From Sambucus nigra (Eukaryota > Streptophyta > Magnoliopsida > Dipsacales > Adoxaceae): a stretch of DNA of 64,000 nt. The notes beneath the pieces were generated by a model, which was given only the letters and a program-made list of their open reading frames with translations, made no database searches and was not told the origin of the DNA. The stretch is from positions 577,574,606-577,638,605 of the forward strand of contig OX422217.1 of NCBI GenBank assembly GCA_949130495.1, given 5' to 3'. This document shows, piece after piece, positions 1-10,046 of the stretch. The translations under genes were made by a program, and so were the position numbers. The number at the start of each line of letters is the position of its first letter. Position 1 is the stretch's first letter.

Positions 1-1574
1 ATGACATGATCGTCAAATATTTCTAATTTGACCAGCAGTCGATGCAGTCCCATTTGAAAGTTGAGTGCATGCGACTGAGTGTGAACAGAGTGAAAGACAA
101 AGAATTTGTGACCTTGGATGAGAAGGTGGTCTCTTGGAGTGAGTGGATGAATGCCTGGTTCTTTAAATGGTGGGAAGTTTTGAGGATGATGTGCGAGTGG
201 TGGAAAAGTGCTTGATTGAGGATAATTCAAACCTGGGTGGAATTTCAGGGTCTGGGTTTGGCCCGCTTGGAAAAAAGGAAAGTCATGTTTGGGTTCAGTG
301 GCTCAGGAGTGGGTTCTTTCATTTGATGTCCATCCTGAATGTGAAGATGGGTTGGGTTGGGTTGGGTATGGTGTGGGTGGGTGTGCTAATGGATTATGTG
401 TTATTTTCCATTAGAAAGGGGTAACCTTTGAGGAGGGTTAGAGAGTTTATAAGGGATTTGAGTGTTAGCATATTGAGTAAAACCATGGGGAGGACTAGAG
501 GAATTATTTAACAAGGGTGGTAAAAATTGAACAATTACCTTGGGGGGACCTATGTGAGGATTAACTGATGTCATTTGCATGGGAATTGAATAGGTGGCCT
601 CCTACCCCACAATTATTTATGGCACACGTGTAGCGTCCCTAGAATAATATAACGTGTCTGCAGAATTATCATTACGAGCAACAGTAATCAAGTGCTCCAA
701 ATCATTAGAAATAATTTGGGGAGGTATTTAATCAGTAAAATATTTGGTCTTATCTTGGGATGGGTTGCTAACCACTGGAGTTATTAAAGAAAAAGGGTTA
801 GAAATACTTCTTGGGATGTCGAATTTCGGATGCCGTGGATGTGGATTTCCCTTCTTGGGCTTCCACATATTATTGGGCCTGTGTCAGGAACCCAAACTCT
901 TTTGACTCAAAGCTTGGTTGGGCTGTGACTGACCCATTATGGGAGGCCCAACCCCACTCACTAGGTTCATTTCCTCAAGCTTCCTACCCAACACCACTGT
1001 TGCAGCTCTATCGTAATTCCACCCAAAGTGATTGTACAACGGTCTTGTTTGAATCACTATCCAAGTATCTTCCACCGCCTTAGAATTTTGGTGCACTGGG
1101 TCCCTTTCATGCATACTTTTCCAACTTCCACAGGAAGCTTTAACATACCCTATCATCCCTCAGCATGAACAAATTGAAGTTTTGATCTCATAAGAGACAA
1201 TCTGTAAGAGAGTCATAATTCTTTGACATTAGAGGTTTGGAAATATTATATTCTACACAAATTCGTGCATAATTGGCTCGATAAAATGAGCCACTATTCA
1301 TATCAATTTCAATTAGAGCTCCAAGTGATGAACTAATTTTAAAAAGAACTTGGGGGTTATAGTATTCAATCGACATCTTTGGAAGTTTCACCCAGAAACT
1401 CATCGGTTGCACCACTACCGTTGTAGGCCTAGAGTTCTTCTGCCACCGGATGACAGACAAATGCCAGTTATCGATAAACCACGGCTGCCTAATAAGAGGT
1501 TGAAGATAATCCTCACAATTGAAAATTTTTACGTGAAAAACCCCAGCTCCTAAATCAGTAATCAATACATTCAC
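1..1574 (-). pseudogene. LINE ORF1 relic: DUF4283 plus decayed zinc knuckle and linker
   Basis: This is the nucleic-acid-binding ORF1 protein of a plant L1-type non-LTR retrotransposon. At 1574-1188 the minus strand reads a DUF4283 domain (cues SVIRWQKNSRPT, WVKLPKMSIEYYN, ANYARICVEYNISKPL). A one-base frameshift near 1200 leads into a decayed CCHC knuckle (about 1170-1125) with an in-frame stop after the second Cys and His changed to Tyr (GYVKASC). Next comes DTWIVIQTR, like the W-x-V-x-x-R segment that follows the knuckle in these proteins. From about 890 to 1 the same strand can be read as a Pro/Ser/Thr-rich linker with only a few stops. The N-terminus is missing upstream of 1574. No ORF2 (endonuclease/RT) is in the window; it would lie off the left edge. 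The DUF4283 call is firm; extending the linker to position 1 is inference. Confidence 0.65.
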
Positions 1575-1980
1575 TGAGGTTCCTTAGAGTTGTTTGAGAC
1601 GCTTACCTAAATTAAGAATCTGTAAATTTTGACCCACTAAGCCCTAATTCATTATAATTCATTTGGAGAGAATGGAATAGCCAACGCCTCACTGTTGGAT
1701 GGTCCTTCCACCCCTTGAGCTCACTGACTTCTTAATTAATCAATTGAAACCAAGATGGAAAAACCATATGTGATGGTTGATTCTCCAAAATCGCTTTGGT
1801 GGGATGGAGTGTCGACATGTACAAAGACGAAGGCTTGATGGTATCCTGTTGAAATCAAGACGAAACGCTGGGACAAGGAAGCATGTGTGAATGGTCAGGT
1901 GGTTTAGGAGGCAAATTGGAATCTAGGGTTGGGTTTGGGGAAGAAGGATGTTTTTTCCTTTTCTATGTATTAGACTCCTG

Positions 1981-2290
1981 ATATCTTCAAACGGTTCATC
2001 AGGTCATATCATTTCAAAGGTGAATGTCATCACTATCACTATAATCTTTTTTTATTTAGAGGCACGAAATAGGATAGGAGTATGAGGTTGAATATTTCTC
2101 ACCAAACACAATATGAGGTTGAAATTTTCCCCCTCGAAATAGGAGTATGAGATTGAATATTTCTCACCAAGCGGACTTGTCACTCAAGAAACTAAATGAC
2201 AATTAGTGTATTTTTTGCACAACTTGGGCGATAAGATTTTTGGCTTTGTCAAGATGACTATTTTAATATAATAATGTCATGCAGAAACTG
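1981..2290. repeat. Dispersed repeat R1, copy 1
   Basis: Starts around TCAGGTCATATCATTTCAAA and includes AGTATGAGGTTGAATATT, a 'cactcaagaaact' segment and GGGCGATAAGATTTTTGG. The same string of blocks recurs near 4483-4690 and, more diverged, near 8080-8245. There is no coding potential. Part of the copy is internally repeated at 2077-2170 (the AGTATGAG block occurs twice). It may be the noncoding body of an unidentified element. Confidence 0.6.
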
Positions 2291-3056
2291 AGCCGACCAA
2301 AGTAAGGACATGATGATATTGCTCTTTATTGGTTTATGTCATACTTCAATTTTATGGTAGAAGAGTGAAATTTTAAAATTAAAAAATATTGGGTAAATGA
2401 GTGTTTGATGGACTAAATGGGTTAAATTAAGAATATATATATTTTTTAAAACATATGTGTTTATGTTGAAGACTATACAATAATTTCACTTATCCAGAAG
2501 AATCAAATCCAATATTCCCAAGCTTGAGCCACGCGTGTAATTGTTTATGTTGTGGTTCACATGTTTTTCACTGCATTAGAGCAAGTGTTTTTGGCCCCTA
2601 TGGAAAATAATTTGGATCCTCTAAAGTCAGCAGACTACTTTACATACATGAGTGATAATTTCAACCTTTTATTTCAAAATAAAAGGTCAAGATTAACTCA
2701 AATTTTATATAAATAAATTTCAAATATATTTGATTTTGAAATAATATATTCATAAGGTGAGCTTGTTGTTACCATTCATTTTCAAATGAATTCCTGAGAT
2801 TTGTGGAACTCTACTCTATAACTTTAGAGGAGTCCAATCCATGAAAAAATGAATAATCTTCAATCTATCCACGAATTTTGCAGGTACATCTAATTAAAAA
2901 AAGTCACTAAGTTAATCCACTACAATGAAACATCCTACTAAATAGATGCCTATAAATATAATCCATTTTGGTGGATTAACATAAAAATACCTTAGAGTGT
3001 AGGTGCTATTTAGTAGCTATACAATACAAAATGAGTTTTCTACCAAATAGTCCTAT
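2291..3056. other. AT-rich intergenic DNA, no gene seen
   Basis: No ORF with recognisable domains and no clear repeat partner elsewhere in the window. Confidence 0.5.
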
Positions 3057-3219
3057 AATCTATTCTAATTTCTATGTTTTCTAAAATTCTACTTCTTCTA
3101 TTACTATTTTTAACAAAACATTATGTTCTTTTAATTTTTTTTAAAAGAACATAATGTTTTGTTAAAAAACAGTAATAGAAGAATTATAATTTTAGAAAAC
3201 ATAGAAATTAGAATAGATT
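3057..3219. repeat. Long inverted repeat (foldback hairpin), about 80-base arms
   Basis: The two halves are near-perfect reverse complements about a centre at 3138; for example ACAAAACATTATGTTCTTTT on the left faces AAAAGAACATAATGTTTTGT on the right. It has no ORF, and the arms run into ordinary AT-rich DNA. The structure fits a foldback MITE or a dispersed hairpin; no terminal motif identifies the family. Confidence 0.8.
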
Positions 3220-3557
3220 GATATTCTAAAAATTATATTTTTTGGATTTTAGAAAACATAGAATTTTAAAAAAACATAAAATTTTAAAAAACATATAATT
3301 TTATAAAACATTGTCCCTTCTATATATTTTTACTAATTTCATAGACATATTTTACTTTTGTTTTATCTTTAAAAATTATATTTTTTTTTTTGTTTCAATT
3401 GATTGATATTTTACTATTTGACACAGGTTTATTTTTTGGGAGGGAGAGGTGATTAACTTGGATATTTCGTACTTGGAATATTGTATAATTCGTCAATCAG
3501 GTTCCATTGTTCAAATTTATCTATTATTAATTGGGTGTTAATTATTCGTGTATAGTC

Positions 3558-3869
3558 ATGCCTCCTAGAAAGTATGAGTCTGGCGCTGCAAAAAGAAAGA
3601 AAAAACAAGAAGTTGAAAAATTATCTCAATCTCAAAAAGGAGTCATTTATAAGTTTTTGGTGAAAAAAAGTTCAAATAATGATGATGATAATGAAGAAGG
3701 ATTAAACAAAGAACTTGAAGAAATAGTTTACGAAGAAGATATCAACTTGGGGGGAGAATGTTAATATGACTTTATATTTATAAATAAGAAAAATAAATAT
3801 GTTATTACATTATGGAGACCCCACTTCAAGAGTTCGCCTCGGGCCTCTAATATCTTGGGACCGGTCCTG
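3558..3869 (+). pseudogene. hAT-type transposase N-terminal fragment joined to element end
   Basis: The ATG at 3558 opens a peptide beginning MPPRKYESGAAKRKKKQ, then SQKGVIYKFLVKKSS and an acidic stretch, stopping at 3764. This matches the usual N-terminus of plant hAT-derived proteins annotated as zinc finger MYM-type protein 1-like; the TTF zinc finger, DNA-binding, catalytic and dimerisation parts are absent. About 100 bases on, the text CCTCGGGCCTCTAATATCTT leads into GGGACCGGTCCTG, ending at 3869, which looks like the terminal inverted repeat of such an element. The 5' terminus is not recognisable. I read this as an internally deleted, left-truncated hAT copy. Confidence 0.55.
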
Positions 3870-3899
3870 GTTAAGTGAAGTATGTTGAAGAGTCTGACT

Positions 3900-4690
3900 G
3901 TATATATATAAATATACTCCATTTATAATATTTTTTGAAAACATACTCATCTTTTCTAAGTCTGAAAATTTAGGATATTTTAGGAAGTTTCCAATTTTTA
4001 CACTACAAAAAAGATTAGCTGTATCATGCCATATTTTAATAATGGGTATAATCAAACCATTATAGATTAATGGATTTGATTGATCTATGTTGACTGTTAC
4101 AATTCTTTTATAAATAGTAACAAAAATATTTAAGAGTTGAAAAATAGATATGCTATTATAACATGCAAGATATTAAGCTTTTTGAAAGATATTTCAGAAA
4201 ATCAAAAGTAAAAAATATGACAGGCTTCTCTATTTAACACATCTTATATCACTATTATGCTTTAATTTCTCAAAATAGAGGCCCAAATATTAAAAACATA
4301 TATTTTAAAAAACTAAATATCAATTCTGTTAAACACAAAGATCTCTATCTTTAATTTTTTACAAAACTTTAAAATCTGGAAATGACACTACTACCTACTA
4401 AGTACTGACTTACAAATTACAACTAAAAATGTTGAATTGACTAATATAATAATTATATGTTAAGTAAGTAAAACTATAAATAATCAGGTCATATCATTTC
4501 AAAGGTTAATGTCGTGACTATCACCATAATCTTTTCTTATTTGGAGGCGCGAAATAGGAGTATGAGGTTGAATATTCCTCGCCAAACGGACGTGCCACTC
4601 AAGAAACTAAATGAAACTAAATGTACTTTTTGGATGACTTGGGCGACAAGATATTTGGTTTTGTCAACTTGACTATTTCGACATACAGAA
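3900..4690. repeat. Old segmental duplicate (partner 7375-8245), contains R1 copy 2
   Basis: Shared ordered blocks include GTATCATGCCA, ATAATCA(A/G)ACCATTATA, TATGCTATTAT(A/G)ACATG and ACACATCTTATATCACTATT, ending in the R1 blocks at about 4483-4690 (GGGCGACAAGATATTTGG). It is noncoding and diverged by many substitutions and indels. Order and orientation are the same as in the partner. Confidence 0.6.
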
Positions 4691-5612
4691 GATTGATGAA
4701 ATTATTAACCAATATTATAATGAGCTTGACCAGCATGCCGACATATTAGATTGTTAACTATCTCGGAGTAGGATTTTTTTTTTAATAATATATCATTAGG
4801 TATCTTAATCAGTTTACATGTACCTTAATTAATTTTTATTCTCAATTCGTAATTTTTGTTAATTAAATATTATTTTAATAATATTAAAAATTGAATTGAA
4901 GATCAAATTCAATTTACTTTTAAAATTATTTTAATAATAATTTTATACCGCTTTATCAAGAGGCCTGATTCTATCTTGGAGCAGATGGTGTTTGTTAACT
5001 CCTATTGTTTTCGTTCGTTCTAGGGTTGATAAATTCTGACATGATAATTTATATACGGTAATAACTCGAAATGATTCGAACAGGACACGATTGTATAAAT
5101 TTAAGAGTATTCAAAATTTATACTCAAATCAAAATTAATATGACTCAAAAATGACACGACTATTTCTAATTGACATCCCAAATTTGTTCAAAGTTAAAAA
5201 GAAAAAATGCTAAATGTCATTATGGCGTCATATGTGTCAAAATCAGACTATGTTAATTAGTGAGGTCAGGGTCCGCTATGATTAGTTAGTTCATTTTCAT
5301 AAGGAATTGAAATTGATTGAAAAAGGATAAGAGTGAAGATTTGGAAAATGTATTTTTTTTATGAAAAGTGACATAATTATGATTTTTTTGTAATTTATGA
5401 AAATTTGGATAAAAAATATTTTTCATAAACAGTGACATAACTATGGTGCACTTTTTGAATTTATAACCATTGTTTTTACATCATGTATTTAAAATCAAGC
5501 ATCATAAAAGGATTCGTTTTTTTAATAACTATCTTTTATAAAAAAATAATTTTATGCTAATCAATCCGTCCCTTAGTATACAATTTTTATACTAATACAT
5601 ATAAAGCGATAT
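4691..5612. other. AT-rich intergenic DNA, no gene seen
   Basis: No supported ORF or repeat was recognised. The end near 5580-5640 starts a block related to 17700-17830. Confidence 0.5.
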
Positions 5613-5696
5613 ATGCTTTCATGTAGCAAGGACACATGAAAACGGACACATGAAAGCATGTGTCTGTTTTCATGTGTCCTTGCTACATGAAAGCAT
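5613..5696. repeat. Near-perfect 40-bp hairpin with 4-base loop
   Basis: The left arm 5613-5652 and right arm 5657-5696 are reverse complements with a single mismatch (39 of 40). The arm begins ATGCTTTCATGTAGCAAGG and the loop is AAAG. The related segment near 17813-17830 carries GATGCTTTCATGTAGAAAGC without the second arm. Confidence 0.9.
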
Positions 5697-5750
5697 CACT
5701 AATTGTGTCCGTCAAGTCCAAATTCGAAATTTATAAAAATATCTAAGTCT

Positions 5751-5762
5751 CTCTCTCTCTCT

Positions 5763-5814
<52 letters not shown>
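5751..5814. repeat. (CT)n followed by (TA)n microsatellite
   Basis: A pure CT tract followed by TA dinucleotides up to the outer end of the foldback element at 5815. Confidence 0.9.
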
Positions 5815-5816
<2 letters not shown>

Positions 5817-6217
5817 AGAGGTTCACAAGTGGAGTCAAAAGATAAACTTTTTAATGAATCTTAACAAAATAACACAACAACTCAATTAATTTTAATTCTT
5901 ATGTTGTAATTACTCCGCGCCAGCGACAATGAACACGTGTGTCGATCGATCCTCAACCACCCCCCCCCCCCCCCCCCACCCACCCCCTACCCCAATCCCC
6001 ACCCCAACCCTCATGGCAACTCTGCTGCCATAAGGACTGCCATGGTGATGGTGGTGGTTGGGGGGTGGGGGGATGTGGGGGGATCAATCGACACGCGTGT
6101 TTGTTGCCGCTGGCGCGGACCAATTGCAACATAGAAATTAAAATTAATGAGTTGTTAGGGGCTATTTTGTTAAGGGTTATTAAAAAGTTCATCTTTTAGG
6201 TTCACTTGTGAACCTCT

Positions 6218-6219
<2 letters not shown>
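5815..6219. mobile_element. Foldback MITE inserted in (TA)n, about 150-base terminal inverted repeats
   Basis: The left end reads GGAGAGGTTCACAAGTG and the right end CACTTGTGAACCTCTCC, flanked by TA tracts on both sides. Inverted similarity continues inward for about 150 bases (for example CGCGCCAGCG near 5918 against CGCTGGCGCG near 6110). The middle is a C-run on the left facing a G-run on the right, so the whole element is nearly one hairpin. It encodes nothing. Insertion into (TA)n resembles the microsatellite-targeting Micron elements described in rice, but I cannot assign the family. Confidence 0.85.
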
Positions 6220-6252
<33 letters not shown>

Positions 6253-6255
<3 letters not shown>

Positions 6256-6436
6256 TACCACACTTGTGCGGACTAGTCCACATTTTAAAAGTGCGGACCG
6301 GACATGTGTCACCCGACGGTGACCTGAAAAGAGTGAGAGTGTACCTATAATTTAACCGATAATTTCTAGGCTCACCAGCAAGTGACACATGTCCGGTCCG
6401 CATTCTTAAAATGCGGACTAGTCCGCACAAGAGCAC

Positions 6437-6438
<2 letters not shown>
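6253..6438. mobile_element. Second foldback MITE in the same (TA)n tract
   Basis: About 55-base terminal inverted repeats: CTTGTGCGGACTAGTCC and GTGCGGACCGGACATGTGTC on the left face GACACATGTCCGGTCCGCAT and GGACTAGTCCGCACAAG on the right. The short unique centre is about 70 bases. (TA)n lies on both sides. Its sequence is unrelated to the neighbour at 5815-6219. It is noncoding and non-autonomous; terminal bases are uncertain by a few nucleotides. Confidence 0.85.

Positions 6439-6499
<61 letters not shown>
6439..6499. repeat. (TA)n microsatellite
   Basis: A pure AT dinucleotide tract. A second tract at 6220-6252 separates the two MITEs. Any Ile-Tyr repeat ORF here is only the translated microsatellite. 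Confidence 0.9.
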
Positions 6500-6502
<3 letters not shown>

Positions 6503-7330
6503 AAATTTGTTTAGCAATATTGTGTTGGAATTTATGATTTTATTTGAGTTGACAAAATCTTATTCTGGTAAACTTTAAAACCAATTTAATATGTAATCTA
6601 CATGTCTTTCGAGAGGGTTCCGAGTTGTAAGGCGTTCTCCTCCGTGAGGAGCATAACGTGTTGTATTCACGTGTATAAAACTATAAATTTATGAGTGAGA
6701 AGTTATCACCAAAATATTAACTTGTAATATGAAATTTTCTTAAGGACAATGTTGAACGCTCGTCTCAATTGTTAAAATCTTTATCCAGACACTATAAGTT
6801 TAAGTTTGTTTGTTCAGATTTATGATTTACATATTTTTGTCTAGTTTAGGAAATTATAAAATCATTATTTGGATAACATACAGTTTTATATTTTCCTGGG
6901 TAGGTTAATTGACTCATTATTGAGAGAACGGTTTTCCTGAATCATTTTTTTTTTCAAATTTGGAATATCATTTTTTTCACTTAAATTACTTATCAATTAA
7001 ACAAGAATCTTTTTCTTTCAGCACCGGATCACATTGTAAACATGTTATATATATTGTAACACTGAAAAGAGTTATCATTTTAGGAGTGTTCATTGGAAAG
7101 GTAAAATTCATAAATTAAATCAAACTAGGTGCGTGCATGGTTTGGTTCCAGTTTTTACACTCTTGGTACAATTTCAATTCCAAAAAATAAAATACCACTT
7201 TTTTGTTTTATTTCGGGTTTTAATACTTAAACAAACGTAGAATCGGTATTACACACATACACACAGATATATATATATTAGTCCGAAGATGAAAATTAAA
7301 ACCCAATTCATGTTCATTTCATACACCAGA
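6500..7330. repeat. Old duplicate (partner about 17895-18360)
   Basis: Shared blocks in the same order are TTTGTTTAGC, TTGACTCATTAT, TTTTAGCA followed by a GATC-centred block, TTATCATT(TT)AGG, GTGTTC(A/G)TTGGAA and TCATTTCA(T/C)TTCATACA. There is no coding potential. The partner lacks the two MITEs and carries a short CA/TA tract in their place. Confidence 0.55.
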
Positions 7331-7374
7331 AATTTCTAAAATTATCGAAACTTTCCAACTTATATATCTACTCA

Positions 7375-8245
7375 TATATTAAGTTGTATCATGCCACTTT
7401 TCACAAATGGTTATAATCAGACCATTATACAGTAATGTCTGTGGTTGATCTATCTAAGGATTACACTTGTTTCGTAACAAGTAAGAAAAGTTTAATATAT
7501 GAAAAATAAATATGCTATTATGACATGAAATTTTAATAACTTTGGAAAATATATTAGAAAACCAGGATTAACATGAATTCAAAATAGTAAAAGCAGAAAT
7601 TTGAAACTATCTAATGTTATAAAATAAATTCATCATATTATCACGTTAGAATAAGATACTATTATGTCAAGTTGACACATCTAATATCACTATTGATCTT
7701 TTTTCAATCTTAAAAATATAAAGGACCAAATATTAAATAAAATAAATCAAGGCTCTTCGTCCAGTGGTATAAGGCTGCGGCTGGGATAGTCTTGGGGGTG
7801 AATTGGGTTTAGTTCTAGTTTGATCCCCGACACTCTCAAAATAATGTTTGGCCACTGGAAAACACGAACCGTGAATAAGAATTAGTCAAGATGCGCATAA
7901 ACTCGTCCGAACACCTCATAGTATGCTACCAAAAAAAATATTAAATAAAATATAAAGAATTAAATATCTATTATTTTTACGTAAAAATAATCTCTTTCTT
8001 TAAATTTGTATAGGGCCTTAAAATCTCGAAATGACACACTAACTTACAAGAAAGAATGTTTAATTGACTAACGTAATGAATACAGCGACTATCACCACAA
8101 TTATTTTTGTATTTGGTGCTTGACGTTGAATATTACTCCCCAAATACACCAGACATTGGGCGTATCACTCAAGAAATTGAATTAAAATTGGTGTACTTTT
8201 TCCTTGATTTGGGCGACAAGATATTTGAACTTGTCAACATGGAAA
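7375..8245. repeat. Old segmental duplicate (partner 3900-4690), split by a SINE
   Basis: The same block order as the partner, from GTATCATGCCA through ACACATCTAATATCACTATT, then R1 copy 3 at about 8080-8245 (GGGCGACAAGATATTTGAAC). The SINE at 7745-7935 interrupts it and is absent from the partner, so it came after the duplication. Confidence 0.6.
7745..7935 (+). mobile_element. tRNA-derived SINE with 17-bp target-site duplication
   Basis: The 5' part carries an A-box-like TCCAGTGGTATAAGGC (about 7760) and a B-box-like AGTTTGATCCCC (about 7817), the internal RNA polymerase III promoter layout of a tRNA-derived head. The 3' body includes GATGCGCATAAACTCGTCCG AACACC, resembling the 3' end of plant TS/SolS-type SINEs, and ends in an A-run. 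The 17-base repeat AAATATTAAATAAAATA occurs at 7728-7744 and again at 7936-7952, a clear target duplication. The perfect duplication suggests a fairly recent insertion. The SINE does not code for protein and would depend on LINE enzymes. Confidence 0.85.
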
Positions 8246-8504
8246 TTTCAATGCGAAAACAAAATACCATAGAGCTATATATCTGACTAAAATAAGGTAA
8301 TAAAAAATTATATTTTATATTTTGACAAAATTCAAAATAATAAGTTATAAAATTTTAATAGAGTAAATATGAAAAATTGGTAAAAAAATATGTATGTGTA
8401 ACTTTTTTCATTATGATAACGCCATGCAAGATAATTTGGCATTTCTAAATGTAAGTCCCTACTTAGTTGCATATAAAATAAATGGTGGGTCATACCGAAG
8501 ATTG

Positions 8505-8960
8505 ATATAATTATGAATTCCTCTATTCTCACTCCACCAAACAATTCCCCCACTTTACTCTCATGTTCAAAGACCAAAATACCCTTATTCATTAATTTTG
8601 TTTCATTCATTCAAAATTCACATTTATACCCAAAACTTATATCCACTTTCTTATCCCAACTAAAACAAATATTTTATTTATTTATTAACAAAGTTTTATT
8701 TGTATTAAAAATTATTTTTTTATAAAAATTGCTTATTATGAAAAAAATGTTTTTGTTTTAAATTGTATTAAAAAATATTTTAACTTTTTATAACTGTTTT
8801 AAAAAATAAAAAAAATCATTTCCTCTATCTTAAAAACATTAATTGCTTCCTTTAAAAATAAAAAACAAAATCATTTTCACTATCTTAAAAACATTTTTTT
8901 ACAAAAATAAAATATTTTAGCGGTTAAAAATCTTTCTTTTATATATGATGATGAAACTTT
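8505..8960. repeat. Tandem duplicate, unit 1 (unit 2 at about 8995-9425)
   Basis: Ordered shared blocks: CTATTC(T/C)CACTCCACC, AACTTATATCCACTTT, TTATCCCAACTAAAACA, TATTTATTTATTAACA, then AT-rich text ending TCTTTTATATAT. There is no convincing ORF, only a Phe/Leu-rich reading of AT-rich DNA. Confidence 0.7.
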
Positions 8961-8994
8961 GGTTCGCCACAAACATATATTATTTATGCACCGT

Positions 8995-9425
8995 ATAAAT
9001 ACTACGGATCCATCTATTCCCACTCCACCCCAAACTTCCACCACTCCACTTTTATGAAAATAGATGGATAATTCCATTAATTTTTTTTCATTAATCCAAA
9101 ATGTACATTTATATCTAAAACTTATATCCACTTTTTTATCCCAACTAAAACATACATTTTATTTATTTATTAACAGAGTTTTATTTATATTAAACATTGT
9201 TTATTGTAGATTTTTTTTTAAATTGCATAACAAATGGTTTTTACTTTTTATAACTGTTTTAAAAAATAAAAAACCAATTCAACTGTCTTAAAAAAAATTA
9301 ACTATTGTTTTTGAAAATTGTTTATAAAAACTAAAACAATGTTCTATATAATATAAAAGATATTTTTTTTACAAAAATAGATTGTTCTAGCTATTAAAAA
9401 TCGGTCTTTTATATATAAAAAAGTA
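8995..9425. repeat. Tandem duplicate, unit 2
   Basis: The diverged second copy of 8505-8960. Its end overlaps the left arm of the hairpin at 9381-9530. Confidence 0.7.
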
Positions 9426-9530
9426 TACATTTTATTTAACAACGTAAAAAAAATAGATTTTTGTTTACGTTGTTAAATAAAATGTATAATTTTTATATAT
9501 AAAAGATCGATTTTTAATAGCTAAAACAAT
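9381..9530. repeat. Long inverted repeat, about 65-base arms
   Basis: The left arm includes CTAGCTATTAAAAATCGGTC and TTTATTTAACAACGTAAA; the right arm carries their reverse complements, ending TTTTTAATAGCTAAAACAAT. The centre is near 9455. The copia fragment begins 15 bases after the right arm. Confidence 0.85.
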
Positions 9531-9545
9531 TTATATTATTAAAAA

Positions 9546-10046
9546 CATTATGTAGGATATCCATCTATTTTAGAAGAATATAGTGATTCAAGTTGGAACA
9601 ATCTTGAATCAAAATCCAAGTCAACTACTGGTTGGATTTTTACGCTAGGAGGAGCAACTATCTCTTGGGGATCTAAGAAACAAACACGTGTATCAGATTC
9701 AACAATGCAATCTGAATTCATAGCCCTAGCAGATGCATGTAAAGAAGCAGAATGACTTATAAATGTGTTGTATGATATTCCTTTATGGAAAAAGCCATCG
9801 CCTTCTATTATGATAAGTTGTGATAACCAAGCCACAATTTATAAAGTTTCGAACAAAGCTTACAACGGCAAATCTAGACACATTAGTCTAAGGCATCAAA
9901 TTATAAGAAAATTACTCAAGGAAGGAGTAATTACAGTTGACTATATTAAAACGAACAAGAATTTAGCAGATCATCTAACTAAAGGTCTTGTTAGGGAGAT
10001 GATATATATCACCTCAAAAGGAATGGGACTAAGGTTTATTAAATAA
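9546..10046 (+). pseudogene. Ty1/copia RNase H end, 5'-truncated first element of a tandem
   Basis: The reading matches the C-terminal RNase H of copia Pol: KSTTGWIFTLGGA, SDSTMQSEFIALADACKEAE, SRHISLRHQIIRKLL, and the usual KNLADHLTKGL close. It is nearly identical to 15070-15567 in the complete element downstream. Homology with that element starts abruptly near 9546, so the 5' LTR, gag, integrase and RT of this copy are gone. A stop (TGA, 9752-9754) replaces the Trp expected after the ADACKEAE block; otherwise the frame runs to 10046. It continues directly into 3' noncoding sequence and the LTR at 10611. Confidence 0.9.

Noticed and set aside
6170..6517. 115-codon minus ORF with a long Ile-Tyr run
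   Set aside because: It is the translated (TA)n microsatellite plus the second MITE.
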